64,000 nucleotides of DNA, from contig JACVTC010000197.1 in NCBI GenBank assembly GCA_016946835.1, positions 1 to 64,000 of the forward strand. The letters run 5' to 3'. The notes beneath the pieces were generated by a model. The model was not told the origin of the DNA. It ran no database searches and saw only the letters and a program-made list of their open reading frames with translations. This document shows, piece after piece, positions 11,039 to 23,219 of the stretch. Within the stretch, counting starts at the first letter, position 1. Every line of letters starts with the position of its first letter. Position numbers and translations under genes: made by a program. The DNA comes from Neocallimastix lanati (nom. inval.). Lineage: Eukaryota; Neocallimastigomycota; Neocallimastigomycetes; Neocallimastigales; Neocallimastigaceae.

Positions 11039-11827
11039 TGGTATGGTTCATATAATTTTAGGAATATAATAATAATTAACACAAATAATAAAATTACAAT
11101 AAAAAAAATAATTTGTTTTAAAATCAATATTTATTTATTTAAATTTATAAAAGAAAAATAATAATATAATTATTTATTTAATAAAAAGAAAGTTATTGAT
11201 TATATTTTATTTCACTAAAATTACATGTATTTATATTTTTTTATCAAATTAAAATTTGTAAAGCCTAACTATTTTTTTAATAAACTAATTACTAATTATT
11301 TTTATAAATAAAACATTTAAATTGAAATTGAATTATTATTTTAGTTAATAATATTATTGTTATAAATAGTAGTTATATATTATTGAATTATTAATTATTT
11401 AATAATAGTTTAATACTAATATATATAAAATAAAAATAAAGAGATTATACAGAATATTTTATTGTGGTTTAGTTAAATTTAGTAATTAAAAATAAATTTA
11501 TATTGATAACGAAAATTTTAATAACTAATTAAATAGATTTGATTATTTTCAATATAACATAATACAAAAGAAATATAATATTAATATATTAAGTGGGCAA
11601 GGACAATATTCTTGGCTAAAGATTTTTAATACATTATAATGGAATCGGATCGATAATTCAAAAAGGAATTATAAGTTAATTAGTGATTTATTAACTTAAG
11701 ATTTCTATTTAGTAATATTTGAAGAATATTGGAAAGTTCCAATTATATAGAATAGAATAATCTATAAGGTTAGAATAATTTATATTATTCTAGCACAATT
11801 AGTATTATTTGTTCATTCTGTATTAAC
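11039..11827 (-). repeat. Right (5') LTR of element B
   Basis: This is the second LTR copy of element B, nearly identical to 4810-5598. Its terminal sequence TATTAAC is cut by the insertion of element C: the bases TTAAC at 11823-11827 reappear at 18900-18904 as target duplication, and the expected final A is at 18905. No clear target-site duplication flanks element B itself (AACAG at left, TGTTA at right). Confidence 0.88.
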
Positions 11828-12104
11828 TGTAATAATCATACTAAGTTCTATCACTAAATATGATTATTAACTTCAACTTAATGACTAATTCATTAAGTTG
11901 AGAAATAAAATAAAAATAAAAACTTTACCTAAAAAGAGAGTTTATTATAAAATTAATTATAATAACAACACAAAAAGTAAAAGAAGGAATATTTAGATAA
12001 ATTTGGTTTTAAGAAATATGTTTTTTGAATAAAATGTTTTATTAATTTATTAAAATTTAAAATATAAAATTGCTATTATTATAACTATATTTTTATAATA
12101 ATAA

Positions 12105-12144
12105 CTCTTGATTTCTTAAAGGGAAATCAAGAGCCTTATTTATA
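12105..12144 (-). promoter_or_regulatory. TATA-like box and adjacent hairpin in LTR C
   Basis: Reading the minus strand, TATAAATA (12137-12144) is followed by an 11-bp perfect stem, CTCTTGATTTC / GAAATCAAGAG (12105-12133). The right LTR has the same at 18198-18237. A recognisable version lies in the solo LTR (32358-32386, two mismatches). Another lies in plus orientation at 39871-39910, after TATAAAAAGG (one mismatch). A core promoter with a hairpin near the RNA start is the inference. Confidence 0.55.
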
Positions 12145-12271
12145 TTTTTTTATGGAAATAAGGTTAAATAAAAAGGTTTTCTAATCTTAAAAAATATCTT
12201 ATCTAGAAAAAGATTAGAAGAAAAAACTAGATAAGTTTTTTGATCGATATTCTATTCATATCGATCATCGT

Positions 12272-12327
12272 ATATATTAAGTAAAACCAAATATATTATT
12301 TTATATTTGGATAAAACCTTAATATAT
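12272..12327 (-). other. Nested covarying stem pair in LTR C
   Basis: The outer stem is ATATATTAAG (12272-12281) / CTTAATATAT (12318-12327). The inner stem is CCAAATATA (12287-12295) / TATATTTGG (12302-12310). In the diverged solo LTR the equivalent stems are TTAATTAAG/CTTAATTAA (32528-32536, 32574-32582) and CCGATTACTT/AAGTAATTGG (32542-32551, 32557-32566). The stem bases are largely replaced but pairing is kept, so the structure itself seems to be under selection. Confidence 0.65.
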
Positions 12328-12815
12328 CGATTTTCTAAATTTTAATTTAGATCATCAAATAAAAGGAAAAATAAATAATAACCGGAATGATCTAAATTAT
12401 TCTATTCTATCTTTCTAAATATTATTTTTAAAATCTAATCTAAACTTATTAACATAAAACTATCTTTAAACTAGAATACAGAATTATAAAAAATACAGAA
12501 ACTTATTAATTGTTCTTTTAAATGTACAATGTAAAAAATAAATAAAACTAATGTTTACATTAACTTGATAATTAAATGAATAACTAAATAAAATTAATAA
12601 TATTAATAAGTGTACATATAATAATTATTTAAATAAATTTTCTAATATTATTTAAGTGTATGAATAATTACAATTATAATAAATTTGATAATAATATCTC
12701 AATGTATGAATTAATTATAATTTAAATAAATTTATAATTATTATCAATAATTATAAAGACTAAGAAATAATAATTATTTATTAGTAAATAATTATTATTT
12801 CTTACATTGCTCCAT

Positions 12816-15800
12816 TTATAATGATGGTTCTTCCAGTTCTTTATTTCTTTTTACGTAAGGCTCCAACTGTGAGATATGAAATACCGGATGGAGTCGTAAA
12901 TTTTCCGGGAGTTCCAAACGGTAGTTCATTCTTTCCCTCTTTTCGATTATTTTAAACGGGCCTAAATATTGAGAGGATAATTTCTTAGCTGGTTCATTTG
13001 TAAAATAATGTCGTTTAAGATAAACTAAATCATTGACTTGAAAATTGGGGCCAGTAGATTTTCTTGTATCACCATATTTTTTAAAATCTTCTTTGGCTTT
13101 GCTTAAATGTTGACGAAGAGCATCAAAATGAGCAGCCCAGTCTCTTGTAAGAACTGAAGCATTATCTTTAAGTAAAATAGGAGGAGAATCAATAACAGCA
13201 TTAGGATGAAAGCCATAATTAGCAAAGAAAGGAGAATGACCAATAGACTTGTTCATCGAATTATTATAAGCAAATTCACAGAGGGGTAAGTAGAAGCACC
13301 ATTCACTTTGAGCAGAAGAACAGTAGCATCTAAGATATTGTTCAATGACTGCATTAGCTCTTTCCACTTGACCATTTGATTGCTGATGATGAGCTGTAGC
13401 AAGTCTTGGTTTAGCACGAACAGCGGAGCAAAGAGAAGTCCAAAATTCGGATGAAAACTGGGAACCATGATCGGATACGATGGTTTTTGGAAAACCATGA
13501 TATTTAAAAACATTAAACAATAGGAGCTTGGCAGTAAGATCAGCAGAAGGGACGTCGGCACAAGGCATTAAATGAACCATTTTTGTTAAATGGTCAGACA
13601 CCACCATTATGCAAGTACAGTTTTGCGAAGTTGGCAGGTAGACAATAAAGTCGACCCCTATTACTTCCCAGGGTTTAGAAGGAATAGGAAGTGGTTGTAA
13701 CTTACCATAGGGTTTATGCCTGCGGATTTTACTTCGACAACAAACATCACACGATGCAACATAATTCTGTACGTCTTTCTTCATATTGGGCCACCAGTAG
13801 TACCTTTGAAGTTTTTCAAAAGTCCTATCTACCCCCTGATGCCCACTAGTTGGTGCGTCGTGGAACGATTTTAATAGCCTGGCCTTTAACGCGGATGGGA
13901 CAATAATACGTTTTTGAAAGTGAAGTACACCTTCAATGTAACTGAACAAAGAACTTTTTAACTTTTTATCATGTTGTTTGATTTTTTTAAGAATTTCATT
14001 GCAGTATTTATCAGCTTTTTGGGCTTCAATTAAACCGCTAATATTATCGCTAATTGTGTAACAGAAAGCTTTTTCACTAATAACTGACTGCGAAACAACC
14101 GGAATATCTTTTTTATAATCCGGCCTTCTTGAGAGTGCATCTGGTTTACCACCTTTAGCACCGGGTCTATAAGCTACCCTGAAATCAAACTTGGAAAGGA
14201 ATAAGCTCCAACGAATTTGCCTTTGATTTAAGTGTTGGGGCTTCTTTAAATATAACAGATTTTTATGATCGGTCAGGACTTGCACAGGGAACTTGGCACC
14301 TTCTAGATGGTGCCTCCAGGTATCAAAAGCAGTAATAATTGCAAGGAGTTCCTTGTCATAAATAGTGTAATTTAACTCAGCTTTATTAAGGGACCTGGAG
14401 TGGAAAGCAACTGGATGAAGTAAATTATCCTTATCGCAAACCTGAGAAAGGACGCAGCCAACAGCAAAGTCACTAGCATCCGTTTCAACTATGAATTCTT
14501 TATCATGGTCTGGGAATATTAAGACTTCATCAGTTTCAAAGGCACTCTTTAATTTATTAAATGCAGAATCAGCTTCATCGTTCCAAATAAACTGATTTTC
14601 TTTTTTGAGTAGCTTCCTTAATGGTTCCATGTTTTTTGCAAAGTTTTTAATAAATTTTCTGTAAAAATTGCACAAACCCAGGAAACTTTGAAGTTCCTTT
14701 AAATTTTTAGGGATTGGCCACTCCAAAACCGATCTTACCTTGTTTCTATCCATTCTTAATCCATTAATAGATACTACGAAGCCAAGAAAAGTGGTTTCTT
14801 TAACATGAAACTCACACTTTTCCAATTTTGCATAAAGACCATTCTTAATTAAAAGAGAAAGCACTAATCTGACATGCTTAACGTGATCTTCTAAGTTCTT
14901 TGAGTAAATTATAATGTCATCTAAATAAACTTGGGCGCAAGTTCCAATGACTTCATCAAGAACGTCTTGAATAAAACGTTGGAAAACCGAAGGGGCATTA
15001 CGAAGACCAAATGGCATTACGAGATATTCATAATGACCAAGAGGAGTTCTAAATGCAGTTAAATATTCATTACCTTCTTTTACTCTGACTAGATTGTAAG
15101 CGGATCTGAGATCTAGCCGAGTGAATATTGAAGCTCCTTTGAAAGACTCAATCAAATCACTGATTCTTGGGATAGGATAACTATTACGGATTGTAATAGC
15201 ATTGAGTCTTCTGTAATCAACGACAAGCCTTAAAGTTCCATCATGCTTCATAACAAAAAGAATTGGAGCACCTGCGGGAGATTTAGATTTTCTTATAAAT
15301 TTTTTCTTCAAGTTTTCTTTAATGTATTTCCTTAAAGCCTTTAATTCTTTAACGGTTAACGAGTAAATCGGGCCATAGTAGAGTTGTCCTCCAACAATAA
15401 GATCGATAGAAATATCATACTTCCTGTGTGGAGGAAGTTTCTCAGCTTCTTTCTTTTCAAAAACAATTTTGAGATCAGAATAAAATTTTTTAATAATCGA
15501 TTCATTTCTTGATTTTTCTTTGTTGCCTTCAGTAGAAGTATCCATTGCAGCACAGACATCCTCGTAGAGTTCATCTTCAGAAATAGTAGTAGGAATTATG
15601 GAATCCAAAGTTTCTTTAGCAGTATAAGAGTCCTCATCCAGCATTGGAGCTGTAATATTAGAATTTTGAATAATAAATTTGTTTTTCCTTGATGAAGGAC
15701 AATGAGATTTACAATGTTTTCCCAAAAAGTAGATTTTATTCCTTTCATAGTCAATGAAAGGATTGTGTTTTCGTAGCCAATCTCTACCCAAGATACCATT

Positions 15801-16741
15801 GACTCCTTCAAGTGATATATTTCCAATGCAAAATTCAAAATTCTCAGAGTGATCCAAAGTCTTCAATTTAAGTGGTTTAGTGGTTTGCTTAATGGTCATG
15901 CATTTGTCATTAGGCAACTGAATCTTAATTGGAGAAGAGAGACCAGAAGTAGGGATTTTATTAGCATTAACAAAATTCTTGCACAAGAAACTTCTGCCGG
16001 AACCAGAATCAATAAGAATGTTAGCTCTAAGGTTTTTATTATTACAGGAGATGAAGAATGTAGTTGTTACTGTTAATTTTCCCGAAGGAGTGTAATTAGC
16101 TGACAAGATTTCCTTATTTGGCTTGTTTTTTCTGAATTTAGATTTCTTAAAGCGGTTTTCCGTTTTTGTAAGTTCTTTTCTTTTTCTATGGAAAGACTTA
16201 CTAGTTTTACTCTTATTATCGGATTTATGACGAATGCAGCTTTCAAGATAGCATTTTTTGTCAATGCCGATAATCGTATTGGTAGCTTCAAACAAGGTAT
16301 CGGGTTTATTAAGTTTATCAAATTCTTCTCGAACCCGATCAACGAGACCCTTTCCAATGATATCGATTAGTACTTCGTCAGGCCATCCCAAACGTCCAGC
16401 TAACCTTCGGAACTCAATAGTGTATTCGGCAGCTTCACCAAGACGAAGCTGTTTTAATCTCCAAAGTTTGTCCATAATTACATACTTTTGTTTTTTCTCA
16501 CTACCCGAATCAAAATTTTCCAAAAGAAGAGCTCTGAATTCATCAAATCTTAGGGATTTTAAAGTACCGTCACCAAGTAAAGAGAGACCCCATCTTCTTG
16601 CAGTCCCTGCAAGCTTATTTATTACAAATGAATTTTTTGATTCGTCGCTTCTAAAGGATTCTGGGTGTTCCTTAAAGAAATCTTCGCTTTGAATGATGGT
16701 TTCGAGGACAGTTGGTTTACTTTTTCCCTCGTTTTCTTTAA
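12816..16741 (-). CDS. Gag-Pol polyprotein of Ty3/gypsy element C
   Basis: One long minus-strand frame, 1235 codons from the Met at 16523 and open upstream to about 16741. It encodes the gag capsid part, then PR with ILIDSGSGRSFL near residue 172. RT follows with VDYRRLNAITIRNSYP and the active site QVYLDDIIIYS near 530. RNaseH has FIVETDAS near 677, TIYDKELLAI, VLTDHKNL and KPDALSRR. Integrase has HHCC near 888-935, GVDFIVYL, SDHGSQF and GQVERAN near 1052, and a C-terminal GPF module ending in VFHISQLEPYV. Catalytic residues of all enzymes are present. There is no CCHC knuckle; a Lys-rich patch (residues 105-150) replaces it. It ends 10 bp from the 3' LTR. The only visible defect is at the gag N-terminus. 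Confidence 0.95.
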
Positions 16742-16927
16742 CTAATATTCCTCCTGGAGAAAAGAATGCAGGAATAAATCAGTAATAGCTGTAATGAGTT
16801 TGGAAGCACTGCTGTTCTGGGTGATGTGATTTGTAGTGAGATTATTTGAGTTATTATTAATAAGGAGATTATTTGGATTATCATCCTCTACAGTGAGATT
16901 ATTTGAGATATCACTATTGAATTCCAT
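16742..16927 (-). pseudogene. N-terminal head of element C gag, +/-1 frame from the rest
   Basis: The Met at 16927 opens MEFNSDISNNLTVEDDNPNN, an Asn-rich head that stops at 16742 (QEEY then stop). The polyprotein frame overlaps and continues with IPAFFSPGGILVKENEGKSK from about 16775. The change of frame falls in a short T-rich run. A 1-nt deletion or assembly error is more likely than programmed shifting, because no slippery heptamer is seen. Without a join, the polyprotein would have to start at an internal Met such as 16523 and lose part of capsid. Confidence 0.6.
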
Positions 16928-17402
16928 CTTCCTAAATCTAAAAATTAAATTGATAAAATAAATAATAAAATAAAGATAAGTGTAATATGTAATATTTGAC
17001 AAGTAAATATAAATAATTATAACAGCAAAATTATTATAATTTTATAATTAAGCTTCTGATTTGATTATTAATATTTTAAGTTTTATTAAAAAAAATTATT
17101 TTGCATGCTGCTGTTCACCAACCGGCTTGGTCGATGAGCTGAATGTAGATTTCAGTTCTACCAGCGAGGGCCAGGATGCAAAAAATTTTATTAATAAGAG
17201 GCTCAAAACAAAATAAACAAGACTTTCCTTAATTATTCAATTATAAAATTTTCTCTCTGAAATAATTATTAAATAACTTATTATTTTTAAAAATTATAAT
17301 TTTCTATCATTAACTATATTTATCTAATAATTTATTTAATTTACTAACTATTTTATTTTATATTTTGTTTATTTATTTTTTATATCAATTCGTTGATACT
17401 CA

Positions 17403-17456
<54 letters not shown>

Positions 17457-17666
17457 TTAATTTATTCAATTTATCTATTTACTAATTATTTCATTCATTT
17501 ATTACTCTATAATTGATTTATCTATTTAATAATTATTTAATTTATTTATTTTTCTATAATTGACTTATCCATTTATTAAATCATTAATTTATTTAATTTA
17601 TTTATTTACTAATTTTATTTACTAATTTTATTTACTAATTTTATTTACTAATTTTAATTATTTACT

Positions 17667-17716
<50 letters not shown>

Positions 17717-17735
17717 AAAATTATTAATTAAAACT

Positions 17736-17779
<44 letters not shown>

Positions 17780-17920
17780 GCCACTCTAGCTATATATTAT
17801 TATTTTATTCTAATATATATATTTTTAATAGACTAATTCACTATTCCAATGTTACACTATTCTAAAAATTTTCCACATTTTATCTAACCCTAAACTAATC
17901 TAATCTAGAAGAGTTATTAT
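16928..17920 (-). other. Leader of element C with GC-rich stem-loop and three poly-T tracts
   Basis: Between gag and 5' LTR lies about 1 kb without ORFs. A GC-rich island is closed by TTTTGCAT (17099-17106) / ATGCAAAA (17176-17183) and holds a small hairpin CCAA-CCGGC-TTGG. Three long T runs follow on the plus strand, at 17408-17450 (43), 17669-17712 (44) and 17738-17777 (40), and would be poly-A in the element RNA. A canonical TGG-type PBS is not visible beside the LTR. Confidence 0.6.
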
Positions 17921-18899
17921 TGTAATAATCATACTAAGTTCTATCACTAAATATGATTATTAACTTCAACTTAATGACTAATTCATTAAGTTGAGAAATA
18001 AAATAAAAATAAAAACTTTACCTAAAAAGAGAGTTTATTATAAAATTAATTATAATAACAACACAAAAAGTAAAAGAAGGAATATTTAGATAAATTTGGT
18101 TTTAAGAAATATGTTTTTTGAATAAAATGTTTTATTAATTTATTAAAATTTAAAATATAAAATTGCTATTATTATAACTATATTTTTATAATAATAACTC
18201 TTGATTTCTTAAAGGGAAATCAAGAGCCTTATTTATATTTTTTTATGGAAATAAGGTTAAATAAAAAGGTTTTCTAATCTTAAAAAATATCTTATCTAGA
18301 AAAAGATTAGAAGAAAAAACTAGATAAGTTTTTTGATCGATATTCTATTCATATCGATCATCGTATATATTAAGTAAAACCAAATATATTATTTTATATT
18401 TGGATAAAACCTTAATATATCGATTTTCTAAATTTTAATTTAGATCATCAAATAAAAGGAAAAATAAATAATAACCGGAATGATCTAAATTATTCTATTC
18501 TATCTTTCTAAATATTATTTTTAAAATCTAATCTAAACTTATTAACATAAAACTATCTTTAAACTAGAATACAGAATTATAAAAAATACAGAAACTTATT
18601 AATTGTTCTTTTAAATGTACAATGTAAAAAATAAATAAAACTAATGTTTACATTAACTTGATAATTAAATGAATAACTAAATAAAATTAATAATATTAAT
18701 AAGTGTACATATAATAATTATTTAAATAAATTTTCTAATATTATTTAAGTGTATGAATAATTACAATTATAATAAATTTGATAATAATATCTCAATGTAT
18801 GAATTAATTATAATTTAAATAAATTTATAATTATTATCAATAATTATAAAGACTAAGAAATAATAATTATTTATTAGTAAATAATTATTATTTCTTACA
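17921..18899 (-). repeat. Right (5') LTR of element C
   Basis: This 979-bp LTR has the same sequence as 11828-12806. It is followed by TTAAC (18900-18904), which matches 11823-11827 and is a 5-bp target-site duplication. That defines element C as 11828-18899, 7072 bp, inserted in the end of the right LTR of element B. Confidence 0.95.
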
Positions 18900-18904
18900 T
18901 TAAC

Positions 18905-20339
18905 ATGTTATGGTTCGGGTTTTATTAGAATTTTATTTAATTATTTATTTTTAATATTTTTTTCTGTCTACATTTTAATTATTGAAAAACTTCACTTATT
19001 TATACTTTTTGAAAAAAAATAAATATGTAAAGCCTTTCTACATTTTATTATCATATTTAAAAAAAAATATTTACTATTACTAATTACTTAAAATTTTATA
19101 TTAATTTAAATTAACTAATTCATAAGTATTTTTATTTTAATAAATTTTGTTTACATAATTTTATATTATTTTTCATATACTAAAACTAAATTATTTAATA
19201 TATACGAAAAGTAACAAACAAAATTTAAAAAGATTTTACAGAAAAATAAAGTTATTTTAATCAAGAATGTTAATATAATATTCTTATATTTTATATAAAA
19301 TAAATTTAAAAACTATAATATATTTAATATTTATTATTAATCAATTAAGATTTGATTTTATTTGTGGGGAATAAAAATATAAAATAATCAATTTAAAAAT
19401 AAAATAAAATACTAAAAAGAATACAAGTTTAATATTGATACAATATAATAATAATATAATAATATATTTGAAAATAAAAATAAAATATTAATATTGATAA
19501 TAAACACTTTAATAAAATAATAAAATTTAAGGTTAAATTATAGATATTGATATTAATAATAAAAATATAGAATTATTGATAATATTTTAGAATCTTTTAA
19601 TAAAAATAAAAAAAATATATTTAGAAAATATTTTAGTATAGAAAATATAGTAAAGTAATATTAAGTAAAGAATAATATAATGGATTCTAAAGTAAGTTGA
19701 AATTCTAATTAATAATCCATTATATGTTCGTTCTTTACCAAACAGTTAGTAAAATTAGACCTTTGGTTCAATGGTTAGTTACATTGACCATGACCAATAC
19801 TTCCTGGGTTCGACTCACACCTCTACCCATTTTACATAAATAATTATTTTATTAATTATTTTATTAATTATTAATAATATCTTCTTGAATATTCTTTCTG
19901 TATAAAATTATAGAAAGTTAAAGATTCTTTCGGTTTGTAATTTAATCGAAATGAATTTAGAAATTCTTATTATATAAATTATTTTATTCTTTTTTGATAA
20001 GATTCATTTTCATCAATTAAAATCTATATTCTAGAAACTTTACATTATTAATTACTACAAACATATTTCTAAATATTTCTTTAAAATTATTTTTACATGT
20101 TAAAACTGTTTTTCCGTTAAAAGTATAAATAGTGCGAACTTCACGAATGAAAATATTTTTCTTCGTGCTTTTATTAATAATAATTAACGTATAAGTAATT
20201 CGAAATATTACCTTGTTGATTAATATTAATAATTACTTTAAATTTTATAATTAATAAAAAATATTTCTAATAAAACGAATTATTTATACAGATAGTGTAA
20301 ACCTATTGAGTTTTCTCCTTTCTGTGTTTCTATACCACG
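18905..20339. other. AT-rich spacer between elements B/C and H
   Basis: No ORF of note. The content is A/T low complexity apart from a tRNA-like patch at 19757-19830 and a slightly GC-richer patch near 20310-20345 that leads into the first readable codons of element H. It could include a decayed 5' part of element H, but nothing can be aligned by eye. Confidence 0.5.
19757..19830 (+). other. tRNA-like patch with A and B box matches
   Basis: TGGTTCAATGG (19764-19774) fits the Pol III A box and GGTTCGACTCA (19807-19817) fits the B box, at normal spacing. TTTT follows shortly after. The acceptor arm does not pair and no proper 7-nt anticodon loop with U33 can be drawn. It is therefore a tRNA pseudogene or a SINE head rather than a functional tRNA gene. 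Confidence 0.4.
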
Positions 20340-20344
20340 TCCCG

Positions 20345-21430
20345 CCGTTACAATAGAAGCACCTCCGTTACATTATGATACGTTGTATACTAACGATAAA
20401 AATAATTTCCCAATAAGACTTGCACCAATTTATTACGATTTACGTTTAAATGCTGATGAAGAAAATAATGAGACCTCAGAAGAAGTGGAAGAAGTAGATG
20501 CAAGTAAACCAGTAAATATAACCGTGTCCCTGATTACAGCAAATGAAGAGTCATTGGATAATAAGGAAACTCGTGTTGAGAAAATTATTAATTTAATCCC
20601 AAAAGTGGTTAAGTATCCAGTTACCAAGCTGTTCGAAGATTTCAAAGACATTTTGGCTATGAAAGCAGACGACTTGAAACCAACCAAACTTCTACCACAC
20701 AGGATCATACTCAAACCAGGAAGCAAGCCAGTCAAACAGCGAGCATACCGTTAATCGAAGATTCAGGCTCAAGCATTAAAGAAAGAGTTAGAAATTGATA
20801 TACAATGGCCTGATAGAACCTTCCCACTCTCCTTGGTCCTCTCCAGTAGTATTAGTCTTAAAGAAAAATGGTCAATATAGGATGTGTGTGGACTACCGGA
20901 GAGTTAACAGTTTAACAGAAAAGGATGCGTACGCTCTACCTCTCATTGACGATATCCTTAGTTACATTGGAAGGAATCAGGTTCTATCAACTATTGATCT
21001 TTTTTCGGGTGATCACCAAGTGCCAATGTACCCGGAAGATCAAGAGATAACTTGTTTCACAACACTTTATGGAAATTATAACTTTAAGGTCATGCCCTTT
21101 GGGTTGTGTAACGCTCACGCAACCTTCCAAAGGGAGATGAATAGGATTTTTTTTAACTTAATTGGTAAAAGCGTTTTTGTTTACATTGACGACTTGGTTG
21201 TTTTCTCTCCTTCTTTTGAACAACATATTAAGGATCTTGCTGAGGTTTTCACCATACTACAAGATAACCGATTGAAGTTGAACTTGGAAAAATGCCATTT
21301 CTTTCAAGAAGAAGTGGAACTGTTAGGTCACGTCTTATCTACCAAAGGTATCCAACCAATTCCTGAAAAGGTGAATGTAATTTGTAATTGGTTCCTCCAA
21401 AAGATGTATCTAAACTTCGTTCATTTTTAG
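20345..21430 (+). pseudogene. Protease tail and RT of Ty3/gypsy element H
   Basis: The reading begins inside pol (LYTNDKNNFPIRLAPIYYDL), so gag and most of protease are missing. The frame at 20383-20754 ends at a TAA in the RT entry motif (KQRAYR then stop, where copy I reads RLSK). RT proper is 20795-21430: LIEPSHSPWSSPVVLVLK, MCVDYRRVNSLTEKDAYALP, VMPFGLCNAHATFQ and VYIDDLVVF with the YIDD box. LFSGDHQVPM has Asp where copy I has Tyr, probably a mutation. The frame then overlaps RNaseH at 21388. Plus-strand family shared with copy I at 27.5-31.4 kb. Confidence 0.85.
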
Positions 21431-22232
21431 GAGCAGTTGGGTATTATCGAAAGTTTATTAAGGACTTTGCCCAAATTGCCAGCCCACTTTTTCAGTTGTT
21501 AAAGAAAAATTCAAAATTTAAATGGACTAAGGAATCTGACTTAGCTTTTAAGTCTCTCAAAGAAAGATTAATTCAGGCTCCGATCTTAGTACCCCCGGAT
21601 TTCACTAAACCATTCATTATAAGGAGCGATGCATCTCGCAGTGGAATTGGAGGTGTCATCATACAAAAGGATGATAATGGAGTTGAGAAACCAATTCATT
21701 ATGTTAGTAGAGCGCTGCGAAAGGCTGAAGTCAATTATAGTGTTACCGACTTGGAGGGAACTGCCGCATTATATTGCATAAAGAAATTTAAACATTATAT
21801 TTTAGGAAATAACTTAGTTACTTCTTTGGTGACTGATCACAAACCCCTAGTTGGAATCTGCAATAATACGGAACCTTCTAATAACCGCCATTTAAAGTGG
21901 GTAACTACGTTAAGTGCTCTTCAGGTTAAGGTTCAATTTAAGGAGGGAAGGAAGAATGTTATTGCCGATGCTCTGTCCAGGATGGATACTATGAAAAAAA
22001 TGGAAGAATTAGAGAAGGTAATGAAGTGGTACTCGTCTCTCAAAATATTGAAGATTTCATCAATAGTAGAACTGTCGAAATAGAAGGAAAGAAATATTAT
22101 AATCAAAATGGAAGACTAAGGAAAATAATCAAAGATGAAGATGAGAAATTCCGCCTTATAGAAACCGCTCACACGATTGGACATGAAGGGATTTATAAAA
22201 CTTACCATAGGTTACGGTCAAACTACTACTAG
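21388..22232 (+). pseudogene. RNaseH and integrase entry of element H
   Basis: The frame at 21388-22083 gives the thumb and RNaseH: LRSFLGAVGYYRKF, IIRSDASRSGIGG, TDLEGTAALYC, LVTDHKPLVGI, NVIADALSRM. All four acidic residues are kept. The frame at 22026-22232 continues with the linker and the first half of the integrase zinc domain (AHTIGHEGIYKTYHRL). It ends at a TAG in the place where copy I has TGG, a Trp-to-stop change. Confidence 0.85.
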
Positions 22233-22238
22233 AAAGGT

Positions 22239-23178
22239 ATGAATAGAGATGTACAGTTATACATTAGATGCTGCCCTAAATGCCAAATGTACAAAAAGCA
22301 AAAATTAAACGAAAACGTTGAGAACATACCAACAGAACCAGGGTACCCGTTTTCAAGAGTCGGTTTAGATCTGATCGGGCCGTTGCCAAAGACAGGAGCT
22401 GGGAACAAATATATAATAGTCTTAGTGGACTATTTAACTAAATGGGTGGAAGCTGAACCATTAAAGGAAATTGGTTCAAATGATGTAATAAGATTTCTAA
22501 AAAAGGTATTTGCTCGTCATGGGGTTCCTGAGCTTTTGATTACAGATAATGGGCCACAGTTCTACTCAGATAAGACCAAAGCTTTTTTGGATCTCCATGA
22601 TGTTTACGTAAATTACTACGTACCACCCCTCGACCAATGGAGAAGTCGAAGACAGGAACAAGGAAGTTATTAAGTATTTAAAATTATTAGGCAACGAAGA
22701 AGATGATTGGGATGAGATTCTACCCAGTGCTTTGTGGGCCTTGAGGACATGCAAAAATGAAAGAACAAAGTTTAGTAGTTTCGAACTATTGTATGGACGC
22801 CAAGATCTACAACCATTGGAACTAACATTAAATAGGGAAAGTAGGAATAAATATGAAAAGGAAGAAGAATATTGGCTCCAGAAATTCATACAACACCACA
22901 AGTGGATCAAGGAAGCAGTAGAAAATATCGAGACTGCAAATAAACTATGGAGTGACCGCCGTAAACAAATAAGAAGAATGCGTTGGGTTTATAAACCAGG
23001 GGATCTAGTATTAGTCAAGGTTTTCAATAGAAGAAAGTTAGATCCATACTTTACCGGACCTTTAAAAATAATAAAAAAGGAGTTCAATACTGTTACAGTT
23101 TGTGATCCTATTTCGGGGGAGATTGCGGAAAGAAATATACATTTAAAGAATGTAATTCCATATTTTTCTGAATTATAA
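22239..23178 (+). pseudogene. Integrase of element H (frameshifted)
   Basis: The first frame (22239-22673) gives the CxxC half of the zinc domain (CCPKCQ), first Asp (VGLDLIGPLPKT) and second Asp (ITDNGPQF). It then shifts near 22635, so the Glu motif is lost (PLDQWRSRR where a TNGEVENRN-like motif is expected). The second frame (22732-23178) has the C-terminal region ending in DLVLVKVFNRRKLDPYFTGPL and the tail NVIPYFSEL. The stop is followed by the polypurine tract AAGAGGGGACGTCT and an LTR. Confidence 0.85.
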
Positions 23179-23219
23179 GGACTTCAAGGGACGAAGTCTA
23201 CTCTTAAGAGGGGACGTCT

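Larger units (their letters stand above)
11828..12806 (-). repeat. Left (3') LTR of element C
   Basis: This 979-bp sequence starts TGTAATAATCATAC and ends TTTCTTACA. It has the same length as, and on reading appears identical to, 17921-18899, which implies a very recent insertion. It holds several perfect inverted repeats: CTCTTGATTTC/GAAATCAAGAG (12105-12133), GATCGATAT/ATATCGATC (12242-12266), the nested pair at 12272-12327, and a 19-bp arm close to the right end (about 12762-12804). On the minus strand a TATA-like TATAAATA (12137-12144) precedes the first hairpin. Confidence 0.95.

Noticed and set aside
17408-17777. Poly-T tracts as retroposon tails
   Set aside because: They lie inside the leader of element C, have no target duplications around them, and no insert body is attached.
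19757-19830. Functional tRNA gene on the plus strand
   Set aside because: A and B boxes are good, but the acceptor strands do not pair and the T stem is broken.
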